DNA of 64,000 bases from Vagococcus humatus (GCF_003950325.1 NZ_PXZH01000007.1:25878-89877), one strand, 5' to 3'. Counted from the stretch's first letter, positions 26,864 to 38,231 are shown. Made by a program: numbers and translations. Notes: a model not told the origin generated them from the sequence alone.

Positions 26864-28048
26864 ATGGAAAATTTCACTTTTTATACACCAACCAAAATCT
26901 ATTTTGGAAAAGATCAAATCAAAAAATTACCACAGAGTATTGCCCCTTATGGTAAACGAGTATTGCTTGTTTATGGCGGAGGAAGTATCAAACGTAATGG
27001 CATTTATGATCAAGCTACCACATTATTAACTGAACAAGGGTTTGAAATAACTGAACTAAGTGGGGTAGAACCAAATCCTCGTTTAGAAACAGTTGAAAAA
27101 GGCGTTAAATTATGCCGAGATCATCAAATAGAAGGAATTATTGCTATTGGTGGAGGCTCTACCATTGACTGTTCAAAAGCTATTTCAGCTGGTGTGTTCT
27201 ATGAAGGCAGTCCATGGGATTTTACGAAAGATTCTAGTTTGATTACTAAAACATTGCCATTATTTACAGTATTAACAATGGCAGCAACTGGGTCTGAAAT
27301 GAACTGGGGAGCAGTAATTACCAATGTTGAAACAAATGAAAAATTAGGTATTCATTCTGTTTTAATGATTCCTAAAGTGTCTATTTTAGATCCAACTTAT
27401 ACTTATACAGTGCCAACTAAACATACAGCAGCAGGTTCAGTGGATATTTTAAGTCATTTATTAGAAAACTATTTTAGTCAAAATAAAGGAGCTTATGTCC
27501 AAGATAGAATTTCTGAGGGAATAATGCGAACAGTAATCAACTATGCCCCACAAGCGCTAAAACAACCAGATAATTATGAAGCACGGGCTAATTTAATGTG
27601 GTCCAGTACATTAGCCTTAAATGGTTTAACTGGTCGAGGGAAAGTTGGGACTTGGAGTTGTCACCCAATGGAACATGAGTTAAGTGCTTTTTATGACATT
27701 ACTCATGGGATCGGTCTAGCTATTTTAACCCCACGTTGGATGAAGTATATCTTAAATGAAGACACAGTGGAACAAATGGCTAATTTAGCTCATTATGTAT
27801 GGGACATTCCAGTTAATTCAGATAATTTATTTGAAACAGCTGAAAAAGGCATTCAAGCTTTTTATGATTGCTTTGTGTCTTGGGGTATTCCTATGACCTT
27901 AGAAGAAGTGGGTATTCCAGAAGATAACTTGCAGTTAATGGCTGAAAAAGCAGTAGAACATAGTACGTTAGCAACAACAGCCTATGTACCTTTAGCTGTA
28001 AAAGATGTTAGAGCTATTTATGAAAATTGTTTAACTCAAGGTATTTAA
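26864..28048 (+). CDS. Iron-containing alcohol dehydrogenase (butanol dehydrogenase type, YugJ-like)
   Basis: 394 residues. N-terminal NAD(P)-binding part with GGGSTIDCSK and a C-terminal metal-binding part with GSVDILSHLLENYF, HPMEHELSAFYDITHGIGLA, giving the Asp and three His ligands. Reduces aldehydes to alcohols; the YugJ/BdhA subgroup acts on C4 and similar aldehydes. ATG 26864 follows CCGGAGGATATT; an earlier in-frame ATG lies upstream of that site. Possible sink for acetaldehyde made by DeoC, which would fit its place after the nucleoside operon, but this is inference. Single gene. Confidence 0.9.
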   Translation: MENFTFYTPTKIYFGKDQIKKLPQSIAPYGKRVLLVYGGGSIKRNGIYDQATTLLTEQGFEITELSGVEPNPRLETVEKGVKLCRDHQIEGIIAIGGGSTIDCSKAISAGVFYEGSPWDFTKDSSLITKTLPLFTVLTMAATGSEMNWGAVITNVETNEKLGIHSVLMIPKVSILDPTYTYTVPTKHTAAGSVDILSHLLENYFSQNKGAYVQDRISEGIMRTVINYAPQALKQPDNYEARANLMWSSTLALNGLTGRGKVGTWSCHPMEHELSAFYDITHGIGLAILTPRWMKYILNEDTVEQMANLAHYVWDIPVNSDNLFETAEKGIQAFYDCFVSWGIPMTLEEVGIPEDNLQLMAEKAVEHSTLATTAYVPLAVKDVRAIYENCLTQGI

Positions 28049-28059
28049 ATTAGAAAATA

Positions 28060-28092
28060 AAAAAGAGAACCTTGAAAAAGGCTCTCTTTTTT
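28060..28092. terminator. Bidirectional terminator between adh and gpmA
   Basis: AAAAAAGAGA.CC / GG.TCTCTTTTTT between convergent genes, with A-run and T-run on the two sides. Confidence 0.85.
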
Positions 28093-28099
28093 ATTAGTT

Positions 28100-28786
28100 T
28101 TAAAGGGTTGATTTAGAGATAATATTTAATTGTTCATCTAATTCATAAACAATTGGTTGGCCAGTTGGAATTTCAACGCCCATAATATCATCATCTGAAA
28201 TATTTTCTAGGTGTTTGGTTAAGGCTCTTAGTGAATTACCATGAGCGGCAACTAAAACATTTTTACCATCAATTAAGCTAGGTGCAATAAAGTCGTCCCA
28301 GTAAGGAATTGCCCGTTCTAAAGTCACTTTTAAGTTTTCTCCGCCAGGGATCACTCGTCTGTCTAAGTGTTGATAACGACGATCGTTAACAGCAGATTCA
28401 GGATCGTCTTCGGCTAATAATGGAGGCAATGTGTCATAAGACCGACGCCATAATTGGACTTGGTCTGCTCCGTATTTATCAGCTGTTTCTTTTTTGTTTA
28501 ATCCTTGTAAAGCTCCATAGTGACGTTCATTTAGACGCCAAGATTTATATTCAGGTACCCACAATTGATCAGATTCTTCTAAAATATAATGACAAGTTTT
28601 AATCGCACGTTTCAACACAGATGTATAAGCAACGTCTAGCGCAATACCAGCTTCTTTGATTTTATGTCCAGCCGTTTTTGCTTCTTCCGTTCCTTTTTCA
28701 CTTAGATCTACATCCACCCAACCAGTAAACTGGTTTAAAGCATTCCATTGGCTTTCACCATGACGAACAAAGACTAATTTTGCCAT
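28100..28786 (-). CDS. gpmA: Phosphoglycerate mutase, 2,3-BPG-dependent
   Basis: 228 residues. Interconverts 3- and 2-phosphoglycerate in glycolysis. The phospho-histidine is in [12 protein letters not shown] near residue 10; further motifs are [15 protein letters not shown] and [15 protein letters not shown]. Start ATG 28786 follows TAGGAGTGAATAAT; the frame stays open further upstream but without family similarity. It has its own promoter at 28829-28857. Confidence 0.96.
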   Translation of the reverse strand: MAKLVFVRHGESQWNALNQFTGWVDVDLSEKGTEEAKTAGHKIKEAGIALDVAYTSVLKRAIKTCHYILEESDQLWVPEYKSWRLNERHYGALQGLNKKETADKYGADQVQLWRRSYDTLPPLLAEDDPESAVNDRRYQHLDRRVIPGGENLKVTLERAIPYWDDFIAPSLIDGKNVLVAAHGNSLRALTKHLENISDDDIMGVEIPTGQPIVYELDEQLNIISKSTL

Positions 28787-28828
28787 ATTATTCACTCCTA
28801 TGTGTTTAAGTATCCTTATAACACCTAT

Positions 28829-28857
28829 ATTGTACCTTCTTTTCAGAAAATATCCAA
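28829..28857 (-). promoter_or_regulatory. gpmA promoter
   Basis: On the minus strand TTGGAT (28852-28857), 17-bp spacer, TACAAT (28829-28834), 42 bp before the start codon. Confidence 0.7.
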
Positions 28858-28884
28858 GAAAAGTGATTAGGAGTGACATGGCTT

Positions 28885-29646
28885 TTAGTGATGTTTTAGA
28901 CTAACGTAATAAGCTCCGCTGACAAAAACAGCTCCACCAATAATATTACCAAAGTACACTGGAATAACATTTTGAATAAATTGTCCCCAAGTAGCTCCGC
29001 CTTCAAAAATAGCGGCAGGAATGACAAACATATTTGCCACACTATGCTGAAAACCAATGGCAACAAAAACCATAACAGGGAACCAAGTGCCTAAAATTTT
29101 TCCAGCACCGTCTTTTGCTCCGTAGCATAACCACAGAGAAAGACCAACAAACCAGTTACAGCCGATTCCAGAGATAATCGCTTGTAATGGCGTAGCCGCT
29201 ACTTTTGACTGAGCAACTGCAATAGTTTCTTCTAAAAAGACGCCACTACTAGTTAATCCTACAAGGTGACCAAAAAAGTAAGCGACAAATAGTGCGCCGA
29301 CTAAGTTGGCTAGTGTGATCACTACCCAATTTTGAAGTAGTTGTTTACCAGTTACTTTTTTATTGTACCAAGCAATAGAGACAGCCATCATATTTCCTGT
29401 GATTAACTCGCCTCCAGCTAGCAAAATAACAATTAAACCAATTGGAAAGACACTAGCTCCAATTAAACTAGCAAAACTTCCCCATTCATGAGCTACCGAA
29501 GAAATAACTCGAATGTAGGCTAAATAGCCAAGGGAAATCATAGCTCCTCCAATAAACCCTAAAATTAATTTTGATAATAAAGGTTTATGTACTTTTTTGA
29601 CTCCCATATTAATACTAATATCAACAATCTCATCTGGCGTATGCAT
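28885..29646 (-). CDS. Formate/nitrite transporter family channel
   Basis: 253 residues, six membrane helices. The FNT family forms pentameric aquaporin-like channels for formate, nitrite, lactate or hydrosulfide. [13 protein letters not shown] and [16 protein letters not shown] carry the family motifs; the central His in QHSVANM is the gating/proton residue. In a fermentative lactic bacterium formate export is the likeliest role, but pfl is not nearby. It starts 36 bp after rpiA and probably shares its transcript. Confidence 0.88.
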   Translation of the reverse strand: MHTPDEIVDISINMGVKKVHKPLLSKLILGFIGGAMISLGYLAYIRVISSVAHEWGSFASLIGASVFPIGLIVILLAGGELITGNMMAVSIAWYNKKVTGKQLLQNWVVITLANLVGALFVAYFFGHLVGLTSSGVFLEETIAVAQSKVAATPLQAIISGIGCNWFVGLSLWLCYGAKDGAGKILGTWFPVMVFVAIGFQHSVANMFVIPAAIFEGGATWGQFIQNVIPVYFGNIIGGAVFVSGAYYVSLKHH

Positions 29647-29682
29647 TAAACAAATTCCTTCCTCATTCTAATTTTGTTTCAT

Positions 29683-30360
29683 TTACTTAGTTGCTTGTAG
29701 AGTTTTCGGACCGTCTTCATACCCAACGATAACTGTATCAACCATATGTAAGAATAACCCGTGTTCAACCACGCCTACTTGTTTATCTAACCAATTAGCT
29801 AATTCATCTGGATCTTTAATTTGTTCTAGATGTAAGTCAATAATGTAGTTTTGACTATCTGTTTTCACGATATTTTTTTGTTCATCTTGACGTAAAACAG
29901 GATGTAACCCTTTTTCCGTAAACAAACGCATAAGCTGGTCTGAACCATAAGGAATGACTTCTACAGGTAATGGAAATTTACCTAAGTCTTCTACCATTTT
30001 AGATTGATCCACAATCCAAATGACTTTCTTAGAATAGGTTGCCACAATTTTTTCAAATAAAAGAGCAGCTCCGCCACCTTTAATACCGTTAAAAGCTTGA
30101 CTAATTTCATCCGCTCCGTCAATAGTTAAATCAACGTGTGACACTTCATCAATACTTTTTAGGGGGATGCCTAATTCTTTTGCTTGATTTTCTGTTGCAG
30201 AAGAAGTCGTTACTCCGACAATATCTAAGCCTTCTTCTTTCATCCGACGGCCAATTTCTTCCACCATATAATAGGCAGTTGAACCTGTTCCTAAACCTAC
30301 CACCATGCCACTTTTAACATGTTTTGCTGCTTCGATACCAACCATTTCTTTTAAATTCAT
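29683..30360 (-). CDS. rpiA: Ribose-5-phosphate isomerase A
   Basis: 225 residues. Interconverts ribose-5-phosphate and ribulose-5-phosphate. Motifs [29 protein letters not shown] and [15 protein letters not shown] hold the catalytic Asp, Glu and Lys. ATG 30360 lies 5 nt after GGAGG; the ATG 15 bp upstream precedes that site. Links the nucleoside-derived pentose phosphates of the operon upstream to central metabolism. Confidence 0.96.
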   Translation of the reverse strand: MNLKEMVGIEAAKHVKSGMVVGLGTGSTAYYMVEEIGRRMKEEGLDIVGVTTSSATENQAKELGIPLKSIDEVSHVDLTIDGADEISQAFNGIKGGGAALLFEKIVATYSKKVIWIVDQSKMVEDLGKFPLPVEVIPYGSDQLMRLFTEKGLHPVLRQDEQKNIVKTDSQNYIIDLHLEQIKDPDELANWLDKQVGVVEHGLFLHMVDTVIVGYEDGPKTLQATK

Positions 30361-30701
30361 GATAACCTCCAACAATATATGATTTACAATTAACTATTGT
30401 ACTGATAATTAGCTTAAATTGGTAGGCGTTTTCTTGAATTCTTTCAGATTTTTTATCTTTTGTGAGATATTTTCCATGAATAGGGACATATAAAAAAATA
30501 AATGAAAAATTGTTGACAGGTTAAATTGTATATGATAAGCTTTTTAAGGTGCTTTAAGTACAGGTCTCTTAAAAGACGTGCTGACTGTCTTGAAAAGCAT
30601 TTACAAAGTGACTGCAAGATTACTTGCATTCTTTTTTGTCAAAAAAATGAACCACCAGGATGTGTGGTACTAGAAACAAATGTGAGGAAGGAGGAAAAAG
30701 A
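30361..30701 (+). promoter_or_regulatory. Intergenic region with str-operon promoter and leader
   Basis: This 341-bp gap between divergent rpiA and rpsL holds a perfect -35 TTGACA (30513-30518). With 17-bp spacing the -10 would be TAAGCT; TATGAT (30531-30536) is closer to consensus but badly spaced. In the transcribed part, TGCAAG / CTTGCA (30613-30628) followed by a nine-base T-rich run is a terminator-like attenuator, and ACCAC / GTGGT (30651-30668) forms another hairpin just before the rpsL ribosome binding site. No credible gene is present. Confidence 0.6.
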
Positions 30702-31115
30702 ATGCCAACAATTAACCAATTGATTCGTAAATCACGTCAATCAAAAACTACTAAATCAGACTCACCTGCATTAGGAAAAGGCTACAATAGTTTGAAAAAA
30801 TCTTTTACTGATACAAATTCTCCTCAAAAGCGTGGAGTTTGTACTCGTGTAGGAACTATGACACCTAAAAAACCTAACTCAGCGTTACGTAAATATGCTC
30901 GTGTTCGTTTATCAAACAGCATTGAAGTAACTGCTTATATCCCAGGAATCGGACACAACTTACAAGAACATAGTGTTGTTCTTATTCGTGGTGGACGTGT
31001 AAAAGACTTACCAGGGGTACGTTACCATATCGTACGTGGAGCTTTAGATACTGCTGGAGTGACTGATCGTAAACAAAGCCGCTCTAAATACGGTGCTAAA
31101 AAACCTAAAGCTTAA
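30702..31115 (+). CDS. rpsL: 30S ribosomal protein S12
   Basis: 137 residues. Part of the decoding centre of the 30S subunit. [18 protein letters not shown] (Lys56, Lys57) and [17 protein letters not shown] (Lys101) are the two loops where streptomycin-resistance changes arise; both read wild type. ATG 30702 with GAAGGAGG upstream; the frame is open further but outside the family. First gene of rpsL-rpsG-fusA-tuf. Confidence 0.98.
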   Translation: MPTINQLIRKSRQSKTTKSDSPALGKGYNSLKKSFTDTNSPQKRGVCTRVGTMTPKKPNSALRKYARVRLSNSIEVTAYIPGIGHNLQEHSVVLIRGGRVKDLPGVRYHIVRGALDTAGVTDRKQSRSKYGAKKPKA

Positions 31116-31191
31116 TTGAAGCTTTCTTATATATAAGAAAAATCAACTTACTTAAATACATATAAAAAATATTTGGAAGGAGGAATTTTGA

Positions 31192-31662
31192 ATGCCTCGA
31201 AAAGGTCCTGTCACAAAACGTGAAGTTTTACCAGATCCTATGTTTCATTCAGAAGAAGTGACTCGTTTAATTAACCGTGTAATGGTTGATGGTAAACGCG
31301 GAACTGCTGCATCTATTGTGTATAGCGCATTTGATGTAATCAAAGAATCCACAGGAAACGATCCAATTGAAGTTTTTGAACAAGCTTTAGAGAACGTTAA
31401 ACCTGTTTTAGAAGTTAAAGCTCGTCGTGTAGGTGGTTCTAACTACCAAGTACCCGTTGAAGTTCGTCCAGAACGTCAAATTACTTTAGCTCTACGTTGG
31501 ATTGTTAACTTCTCTCGTTTACGCGGAGAACATACAATGGAACAACGTTTAGCAAAAGAATTAATGGATGCTGCTAACAACAGTGGTGCATCTGTTAAGA
31601 GACGTGAAGATGTCCATAAAATGGCTGAAGCCAACAGAGCGTTTGCTCATTACCGTTGGTAA
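31192..31662 (+). CDS. rpsG: 30S ribosomal protein S7
   Basis: 156 residues. Primary 16S rRNA-binding protein that nucleates the 30S head. [29 protein letters not shown] and [19 protein letters not shown] C-terminal blocks (here [15 protein letters not shown]). The 76-bp gap from rpsL holds a perfect 18-bp palindrome (31123-31140) that could be part of an S7-responsive element. RBS GGAAGGAGGAATTTTG. Confidence 0.97.
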   Translation: MPRKGPVTKREVLPDPMFHSEEVTRLINRVMVDGKRGTAASIVYSAFDVIKESTGNDPIEVFEQALENVKPVLEVKARRVGGSNYQVPVEVRPERQITLALRWIVNFSRLRGEHTMEQRLAKELMDAANNSGASVKRREDVHKMAEANRAFAHYRW

Positions 31663-31759
31663 AATCCTCTCTGCTTTTAGAAAAGAAACACTGTTACTAA
31701 TAAGCAGATGACATGATAAATAAAAGATTTTTAGCACAAGTGAGAGGAGAAACACAAGA

Positions 31760-33844
31760 ATGCCTAGAGAATATCCTTTAGAAAAAACTCGTAACTTGGG
31801 TATTATGGCCCACATTGACGCTGGGAAAACAACGACAACTGAACGTATTTTATACTACACAGGTAAAATTCATAAAATTGGTGAAACTCATGATGGAGCT
31901 TCACAAATGGACTGGATGGAACAAGAGCAAGAACGTGGTATTACAATTACATCAGCTGCAACAACAGCTCACTGGAAAGGTTACCGTGTTAATATTATTG
32001 ACACACCTGGACACGTAGACTTCACTGTTGAAGTTGAACGTTCATTACGTGTACTTGATGGTGCTGTAACAGTTTTAGATGCTCAATCAGGTGTTGAGCC
32101 TCAAACAGAAACAGTTTGGCGTCAAGCTACTACTTACGGAGTTCCTCGTATTGTATTCATTAACAAAATGGATAAAATTGGTGCGGACTTCTTATACTCT
32201 GTTGGTACATTACATGACCGTTTACAAGCAAACGCTCATCCAGTTCAATTACCAATTGGAGCAGAAGACAACTTCACTGGGATTATTGATTTAATCACAA
32301 TGAAAGCTGAAATTTATGCAAATGACTTAGGAACAGATATCCGCGAGGAAGAAGTTCCAGAAGAATATCTTGAACAAGCTCAAGAATGGCGTGAAAAATT
32401 AATTGAAGCAGTAGCTGATACTGATGAAGCGTTAATGGAGAAATATTTAGAAGGTGAAGAAATTTCAGAAGATGAGTTACGTGCTGCTATTCGCCGCGCA
32501 ACTATCGCTGTAGAATTCTACCCAGTTTACTGTGGTACAGCCTTCAAAAATAAAGGGGTTCAATTAATGCTTGATGGCGTTATTGACTTCTTACCAGCTC
32601 CAACAGAAGTTGCTGACATTAAAGGTACTGATCCAGATACTGGAGAAGAAGTATCTTGTCCTTCAACTGATGACGCACCATTTGCAGCTTTAGCATTTAA
32701 AGTAATGACTGACCCATTCGTAGGTCGTTTAACATTCTTCCGTGTGTACTCTGGTACATTAGAAGCTGGATCATACGTGAAAAATGCTTCTAAAGACAAA
32801 CGTGAACGTGTTGGTCGTATTCTACAAATGCATGCGAATGCTCGTCATGAAATTCCAACTGTATACTCAGGAGATATTGCTGCAGCAGTTGGTTTGAAAG
32901 ATACTGCAACAGGAGATACATTGTGTGATGAAAAACATCCAGTTATTCTTGAATCAATGGAATTCCCAGAACCAGTTATCGAAGTAGCGATTGAACCTAA
33001 ATCAAAAGCTGACCAAGATAAAATGGGCGTTGCTTTACAAAAACTTTCAGAAGAAGATCCAACTTTCCGTGCAACAACTAACCAAGAAACTGGTGAAACT
33101 ATTATCGCTGGTATGGGTGAGCTTCACTTAGACGTTATCGTAGACCGTATGAAACGTGAATTTAAAGTAGAAGCTAACGTTGGTGCTCCTCAAGTTTCTT
33201 ACCGTGAAACATTTAAATCTGCTACACAAGCAGAAGGTAAATTTGTACGTCAGTCAGGTGGTAAAGGTCAATACGGACACGTATGGGTTGAATTTACACC
33301 TAACGAAGAAGGCGGCGGTTTTGAATTTGAAAATGCTATCGTTGGTGGGGTAGTTCCTCGTGAATACATCCCTGCTGTAGAGACTGGTTTGAAAGACTCA
33401 ATGGAAAACGGTGTGTTAGCTGGATATCCATTAGTAGACATCAAAGCAAAACTTTACGATGGTTCTTACCATGATGTGGACTCAAACGAAACAGCCTTCC
33501 GTGTAGCTGCTTCTATGGCGCTACGTGCTGCTGCTAAGAAAGCAAACCCTGTTATCTTAGAACCAGTAATGGCTATCGAAATCGTTATTCCTGAAGATTA
33601 CTTAGGAGACGTTATGGGACACGTTACAGCTCGTCGTGGACGCGTTGAAGGTATGGAAGCTCGCGGTAATGCGCAAGTAGTACGTGCGATGGTTCCACTT
33701 TCAGAAATGTTTGGTTATGCAACTACATTACGTTCTTCAACACAAGGACGCGGTGTGTTCACTATGACATTTGACCACTACGAAGAAGTTCCAAAATCTA
33801 TTCAAGAAGAAATCATCAAAAAACATGGTGGTTCTGCTAACTAA
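31760..33844 (+). CDS. fusA: Translation elongation factor G
   Basis: 694 residues. GTPase that drives ribosomal translocation and, with RRF, recycling. G1 [20 protein letters not shown]3 [16 protein letters not shown]4 NKMDK in domain I, then domains II-V. Third gene of the str operon, 97 bp after rpsG. RBS GAGAGGAGAAACACAAG. Confidence 0.98.
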   Translation: MPREYPLEKTRNLGIMAHIDAGKTTTTERILYYTGKIHKIGETHDGASQMDWMEQEQERGITITSAATTAHWKGYRVNIIDTPGHVDFTVEVERSLRVLDGAVTVLDAQSGVEPQTETVWRQATTYGVPRIVFINKMDKIGADFLYSVGTLHDRLQANAHPVQLPIGAEDNFTGIIDLITMKAEIYANDLGTDIREEEVPEEYLEQAQEWREKLIEAVADTDEALMEKYLEGEEISEDELRAAIRRATIAVEFYPVYCGTAFKNKGVQLMLDGVIDFLPAPTEVADIKGTDPDTGEEVSCPSTDDAPFAALAFKVMTDPFVGRLTFFRVYSGTLEAGSYVKNASKDKRERVGRILQMHANARHEIPTVYSGDIAAAVGLKDTATGDTLCDEKHPVILESMEFPEPVIEVAIEPKSKADQDKMGVALQKLSEEDPTFRATTNQETGETIIAGMGELHLDVIVDRMKREFKVEANVGAPQVSYRETFKSATQAEGKFVRQSGGKGQYGHVWVEFTPNEEGGGFEFENAIVGGVVPREYIPAVETGLKDSMENGVLAGYPLVDIKAKLYDGSYHDVDSNETAFRVAASMALRAAAKKANPVILEPVMAIEIVIPEDYLGDVMGHVTARRGRVEGMEARGNAQVVRAMVPLSEMFGYATTLRSSTQGRGVFTMTFDHYEEVPKSIQEEIIKKHGGSAN

Positions 33845-33850
33845 TAGGTG

Positions 33851-33880
33851 TTGCCAAAAGTAATGGCAATGTATTACAAT
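33851..33880 (+). promoter_or_regulatory. Candidate internal promoter before tuf
   Basis: TTGCCA (33851-33856), 18-bp spacer, TACAAT (33875-33880), 87 bp before tuf. The -35 also lies in a small hairpin TTGCCA / TGGCAA. Separate transcription of tuf is common, but the match is moderate. Confidence 0.45.
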
Positions 33881-33967
33881 CAAATCATATGAGATGATGA
33901 ACTTTTTAAGTTCTTAATCGATATATTAAAAAATAATCATACTTTTATTACTAGGAGGAATTACAGA

Positions 33968-35155
33968 ATGGCTAAAGCAAAATACGATCGTTCTAAACCA
34001 CACGTTAATATTGGTACAATTGGACACGTTGACCATGGTAAAACTACATTAACAGCTGCTATTGCAACTGTATTAGCAAAACATGGAGGCGGCGAAGCTC
34101 AAAACTACGCTGACATCGATAACGCTCCAGAAGAAAAAGAACGTGGAATTACAATCAGTACTTCACATATTGAATATGAAACAGAAACACGTCACTACGC
34201 TCACGTTGACTGCCCAGGACACGCGGACTACGTTAAAAACATGATCACTGGTGCTGCTCAAATGGACGGAGCTATCTTAGTAGTATCTGCTGCTGATGGC
34301 CCTATGCCACAAACACGTGAACACATTCTATTATCACGTAACGTTGGTGTACCATACATTGTTGTTTTCTTAAACAAAATGGATATGGTTGACGACGAAG
34401 AATTATTAGAATTAGTTGAAATGGAAGTTCGTGACCTATTATCAGAATACGACTTCCCAGGCGATGATACTCCAATCGTTGCTGGTTCAGCTCTTAAAGC
34501 TTTAGAAGGTGACGAAGCTTACGAACAAAAAATCTTAGACTTAATGGCTGAAGTTGATGCTTACATCCCAACTCCAGAACGTGACCATGACAAACCATTC
34601 ATGATGCCAGTGGAAGATGTATTCTCAATTACTGGTCGTGGTACTGTTGCAACAGGCCGTGTTGAACGTGGTACTGTTAAAGTCGGTGACGAAGTTGAAA
34701 TCGTTGGGATTGCTGAACAAACATCTACAACAACTGTTACAGGTGTTGAAATGTTCCGTAAATTATTAGACTACGCTGAAGCTGGAGACAACATTGGTGC
34801 GTTATTACGTGGTGTTTCTCGTGAAGATATCGAACGTGGACAAGTATTAGCTAAACCTGGTACTATTACACCTCATACAAAATTCGCAGCTGAAGTTTAT
34901 GTTTTATCTAAAGAAGAAGGTGGACGTCATACTCCATTCTTCACAAACTACCGTCCTCAATTCTACTTCCGTACAACTGACGTTACTGGAGTAATTGAAT
35001 TACCAGAAGGTACTGAAATGGTTATGCCTGGAGACAACGTTACAATCGACGTTGAATTAATCCACCCAATCGCTATCGAAGAAGGAACTCGTTTCTCAAT
35101 TCGTGAAGGCGGACGTACTGTTGGTTCAGGTGTTGTATCAACAATCGAAAAATAA
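33968..35155 (+). CDS. tuf: Translation elongation factor Tu
   Basis: 395 residues. Delivers aminoacyl-tRNA to the ribosome as a GTP complex. G1 [11 protein letters not shown]3 [18 protein letters not shown] and G4 NKMD are intact. The codon use is strongly biased, as expected for one of the most abundant proteins. RBS TAGGAGGAATTACAG. Last gene of the str operon with a strong terminator. Confidence 0.98.
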   Translation: MAKAKYDRSKPHVNIGTIGHVDHGKTTLTAAIATVLAKHGGGEAQNYADIDNAPEEKERGITISTSHIEYETETRHYAHVDCPGHADYVKNMITGAAQMDGAILVVSAADGPMPQTREHILLSRNVGVPYIVVFLNKMDMVDDEELLELVEMEVRDLLSEYDFPGDDTPIVAGSALKALEGDEAYEQKILDLMAEVDAYIPTPERDHDKPFMMPVEDVFSITGRGTVATGRVERGTVKVGDEVEIVGIAEQTSTTTVTGVEMFRKLLDYAEAGDNIGALLRGVSREDIERGQVLAKPGTITPHTKFAAEVYVLSKEEGGRHTPFFTNYRPQFYFRTTDVTGVIELPEGTEMVMPGDNVTIDVELIHPIAIEEGTRFSIREGGRTVGSGVVSTIEK

Positions 35156-35167
35156 TTTAATTATTTT

Positions 35168-35199
35168 AAAGAGTCGAGAAAATTCTCGACTCTTTTTTT
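35168..35199 (+). terminator. Intrinsic terminator after tuf
   Basis: AAAGAGTCGAGAA / TTCTCGACTCTTT with seven T; a strong stem 12 bp behind the stop. Confidence 0.93.
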
Positions 35200-35258
35200 G
35201 TTTTTGTAAAGAACGAAAACGGTTTTATGGAAAAGTTAAAAAAACTTTGCTAAAAAGC

Positions 35259-35287
35259 TTGCCAAATCCTTGGTTGTTTAGTACACT
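35259..35287 (+). promoter_or_regulatory. S10-operon promoter
   Basis: TTGCCA (35259-35264), 17-bp spacer, TACACT (35282-35287). It lies behind the tuf terminator and starts the long ribosomal protein transcript. Confidence 0.7.
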
Positions 35288-35458
35288 ATTAAAGGTGTTC
35301 TCCATAAAAGATAAGTGAGAGACACGAGGATCTTATGAAAGTTCCGCTGGCGTTGAAGCGAGAGGTTGCGACACGCCTGGGAGCATTGCCATGGACAGGC
35401 TGTTGGAAATTTTCGTGGAGCTATGTCTACTTTTAAAATAGGCGAGGAGGGAAAACAA
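35288..35458 (+). promoter_or_regulatory. S10-operon leader RNA
   Basis: About 165 nt of untranslated leader, GC-richer than its surroundings. A stem GCCTG / CAGGC (35375-35400) and flanking blocks GGTTGCGACACGCC and GTGGAGCTATGTC look like the structured S10 leaders of Firmicutes, some of which respond to L4. I rely on resemblance only; no covariance model was run. No gene in it. Confidence 0.5.
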
Positions 35459-35767
35459 ATGGCAAAACAAAAAATTCGTATCCGTTTAAAAGCGTATGAA
35501 CATCGTATTTTAGATCAAGCATCGGATAAAATTGTGGAAACTGCAAAAAGAACTGGAGCAAACGTGTCTGGTCCAATTCCACTACCAACTGAACGTTCAT
35601 TGTTTACAGTTATCCGTGCAACTCATAAATACAAAGACTCACGTGAACAATTCGAAATGCGAACTCACAAACGTCTAATCGACATTGTGAACCCTACACA
35701 GAAGACAGTTGATGCTTTAATGAAGCTTGACTTACCTAGTGGGGTAAATATTGAAATCAAACTATAA
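35459..35767 (+). CDS. rpsJ: 30S ribosomal protein S10
   Basis: 102 residues, the family length, starting [20 protein letters not shown]. Part of the 30S head and, as NusE, of antitermination complexes. ATG 35459 follows GAGGAGGGAAAACAA; a longer open frame upstream is leader RNA. First gene of the S10-spc-alpha cluster. Confidence 0.98.
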   Translation: MAKQKIRIRLKAYEHRILDQASDKIVETAKRTGANVSGPIPLPTERSLFTVIRATHKYKDSREQFEMRTHKRLIDIVNPTQKTVDALMKLDLPSGVNIEIKL

Positions 35768-35788
35768 TAACAAACTGGAGGTGTACTC

Positions 35789-36421
35789 ATGACCAAAGGA
35801 ATCTTAGGAAGAAAAGTAGGTATGACTCAAATCTTCACAGAAAATGGTGAATTAATTCCCGTAACTGTAATCGAAGCTACTCCAAACGTTGTTTTACAAG
35901 TTAAAACAATGGAAAACGATGGCTACGAAGCTGTTCAATTAGGTTACCAAGATATGCGTGAAATTTTAGCTAATAAACCTGCAAAAGGTCATGTTGCGAA
36001 AGCAAATACGACTCCTAAGCGCTTCATTAGAGAATTTACAGATGTTGAGCTAGGAGAATATGAAGTAGGTAAAGAAATTAACGTGGATGTTTTCCAAGCT
36101 GGAGACATTGTTAATGTAACAGGTACTACGAAAGGTAAAGGATACCAAGGGGTTATCAAACGCCATGGTCAATCACGTGGGCCAATGAGCCACGGTTCTC
36201 GTTACCACCGTCGTCCTGGGTCTATGGGTCCAGTTGATCCTAATAGAGTAATGAAACAGAAAAAATTAGCTGGTCAAATGGGTGGCGACCGTGTAACAAT
36301 TAGCAATCTTGAAATTGTGCGCGTTGACGCAGACAAAAACGTTATCCTTATTAAAGGTAATGTACCAGGTTCTAAAAAATCATTAGTTCAAATTCAAGTA
36401 GCTGACAAGGCTGCTAAATAA
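35789..36421 (+). CDS. rplC: 50S ribosomal protein L3
   Basis: 210 residues: [16 protein letters not shown] at the N-terminus and the long loop [20 protein letters not shown] that reaches the peptidyl transferase centre. Early-assembling 23S rRNA-binding protein. 21 bp after rpsJ; RBS CTGGAGGTGTACTC. Confidence 0.98.
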   Translation: MTKGILGRKVGMTQIFTENGELIPVTVIEATPNVVLQVKTMENDGYEAVQLGYQDMREILANKPAKGHVAKANTTPKRFIREFTDVELGEYEVGKEINVDVFQAGDIVNVTGTTKGKGYQGVIKRHGQSRGPMSHGSRYHRRPGSMGPVDPNRVMKQKKLAGQMGGDRVTISNLEIVRVDADKNVILIKGNVPGSKKSLVQIQVADKAAK

Positions 36422-36448
36422 TCGTTGTAGGAAAGGAGGAACTAAAAA

Positions 36449-37072
36449 ATGCCTACTGTAGCATTATTTAAACAAGATGGTACTAAAAATGGTGAAGTAA
36501 CATTAAACGACGCTATTTACGGTATCGAACCAAATGAAAGTGTTGTATATGATGCAATCATTATGCAACGTGCTTCATTAAGACAAGGAACACATGCCGT
36601 TAAAAACCGTAGTGCGGTAAGCGGTGGTGGACGCAAACCATGGCGTCAAAAAGGAACAGGAAGAGCTAGACAAGGTTCTATTCGCTCACCACAATGGCGC
36701 GGAGGTGGCGTAGTATTCGGCCCAACACCACGTTCATATGGTTACAAACTTCCTAGAAAAGTTCGTCGTTTAGCAATGAAATCTGTATTATCAGCAAAAG
36801 TAGCTGACGATAGCATGATGATTATTGAAACATTGAACTTTGACGCTCCAAAAACAAAAGATTTTAAAGAAATCTTAACTAAATTAGATGTAGATACAAA
36901 AGTTTTAGTTGTTCTTGAAAAAGGCAACGATTTTGCAGCATTATCAGCTCGTAACTTAGCGAATGTTTCTGTAGTAGAAGCAGACAACGTAAGTGTGTTA
37001 GACGTAGTTTCTAACGACAAGATGATTATGACTCAAGCTGCTCTTACTCAATTAGAGGAGGTGCTTGCATAA
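36449..37072 (+). CDS. rplD: 50S ribosomal protein L4
   Basis: 207 residues. The extended loop [20 protein letters not shown] lines the exit tunnel, where macrolide-resistance changes can arise; it reads normal. In many bacteria L4 represses its own operon through the S10 leader. It overlaps rplW by one base (stop TAA, next ATG in TAATG). Confidence 0.97.
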   Translation: MPTVALFKQDGTKNGEVTLNDAIYGIEPNESVVYDAIIMQRASLRQGTHAVKNRSAVSGGGRKPWRQKGTGRARQGSIRSPQWRGGGVVFGPTPRSYGYKLPRKVRRLAMKSVLSAKVADDSMMIIETLNFDAPKTKDFKEILTKLDVDTKVLVVLEKGNDFAALSARNLANVSVVEADNVSVLDVVSNDKMIMTQAALTQLEEVLA

Positions 37073-37359
37073 TGGAATTACTAGACGTAATCAAACGCCC
37101 AGTTATCACTGAAAAATCAATGACAGCTATGGATGAGAAGAAATATGTCTTTGAAGTTGCTGTAGGTGCTAATAAAACTTTGGTTAAACAAGCTGTAGAA
37201 GCTGCTTTTGATGTTAAAGTTAAAAATGTTAACATTTTAAACGTTAAACCAAAATTAAAACGCATGGGCCGCTATGCAGGATATACAAATAAACGTCGCA
37301 AAGCAATTGTGACTTTAACAGAAGATTCAAAAGATATTCAATTATTCGACGCTGAATAA
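37072..37359 (+). CDS. rplW: 50S ribosomal protein L23
   Basis: 95 residues, [17 protein letters not shown] start, with the conserved [20 protein letters not shown] block. Located at the tunnel exit, docking site for trigger factor and SRP. Start overlaps the rplD stop; AGAGGAGGTGCTTGC is the ribosome binding site. Confidence 0.97.
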   Translation: MELLDVIKRPVITEKSMTAMDEKKYVFEVAVGANKTLVKQAVEAAFDVKVKNVNILNVKPKLKRMGRYAGYTNKRRKAIVTLTEDSKDIQLFDAE

Positions 37360-37397
37360 TCTCAGATAACTCTAGAATGTAATAGGAGGGAAAAGAC

Positions 37398-38231
37398 GTG
37401 GCGATTAAAAAATACAAACCAACCACTAACGGACGCCGTAATATGACAACTTCAGACTTTGCTGAGATTACTACAGCTAAACCTGAAAAATCATTGTTAC
37501 AAGCTTCAAAAAACAATGCTGGTCGTAACAACAACGGCCGTATTACAGTTCGTCATCAAGGTGGCGGTCATAAACGTCAATACCGTTTAATCGATTTTAA
37601 ACGTAATAAAGACAATGTAGTAGCTGTTGTTAAAACAGTTGAATACGATCCAAATCGTTCTGCTAACATTGCATTAATTCACTATGTAGATGGTGTTAAA
37701 TCTTATATTCTTGCTCCAAAAGGAATCAAAGTGGGTGACCGCGTTGTTTCTGGACCAGAAGCAGATATTAAATTAGGTAATACATTACCACTTGCTAATA
37801 TTCCAGTTGGTACTGTTATCCATAACATCGAAATGAAACCTGGTAAAGGCGGACAATTAATTCGTTCTGCTGGAACTAGTGCACAAGTATTAGGTAGAGA
37901 AGGTAAATACGTATTAGTTCGCTTGAATTCAGGTGAAGTTCGTATGATCTTAGCCACTTGCCGTGCAACTATCGGTGCTGTAGGTAATGAGCAACATGAA
38001 TTAATTAACATTGGTAAAGCTGGACGTAGCCGTTGGATGCGTAAACGCCCAACAGTACGTGGTAGCGTAATGAACCCGAACGATCACCCACACGGTGGTG
38101 GGGAAGGCCGTGCACCAATCGGTATGCCTTCACCAGTTACTCCATGGGGTAAACCAACATTGGGTTACAAAACTCGTAGTAAAAAAGCAAAATCAGACAA
38201 ACTTATTGTTCGTCGTCGTAAAAATAAATAG
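37398..38231 (+). CDS. rplB: 50S ribosomal protein L2
   Basis: 277 residues, GTG start ([20 protein letters not shown]) after TAGGAGGG. Contains [16 protein letters not shown], and near the C-terminus the conserved [18 protein letters not shown] whose His is important at the peptidyl transferase centre. Primary 23S rRNA binder and bridge to the 30S. Confidence 0.98.
   Translation: MAIKKYKPTTNGRRNMTTSDFAEITTAKPEKSLLQASKNNAGRNNNGRITVRHQGGGHKRQYRLIDFKRNKDNVVAVVKTVEYDPNRSANIALIHYVDGVKSYILAPKGIKVGDRVVSGPEADIKLGNTLPLANIPVGTVIHNIEMKPGKGGQLIRSAGTSAQVLGREGKYVLVRLNSGEVRMILATCRATIGAVGNEQHELINIGKAGRSRWMRKRPTVRGSVMNPNDHPHGGGEGRAPIGMPSPVTPWGKPTLGYKTRSKKAKSDKLIVRRRKNK

Noticed and set aside
30526..30723. 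65-codon ORF in the rpsL leader
   Set aside because: No ribosome binding site, overlaps hairpins of the leader and the rpsL start; odd composition.
35103..35318. 71-codon ORF across the tuf end and terminator
   Set aside because: Runs out of frame through tuf and through the terminator hairpin.
36742..37020. Minus-strand ORFs inside the ribosomal protein cluster (for example 92 codons opposite rplD)
   Set aside because: Shadows produced by strong codon bias of the genes on the other strand; none has start signals.
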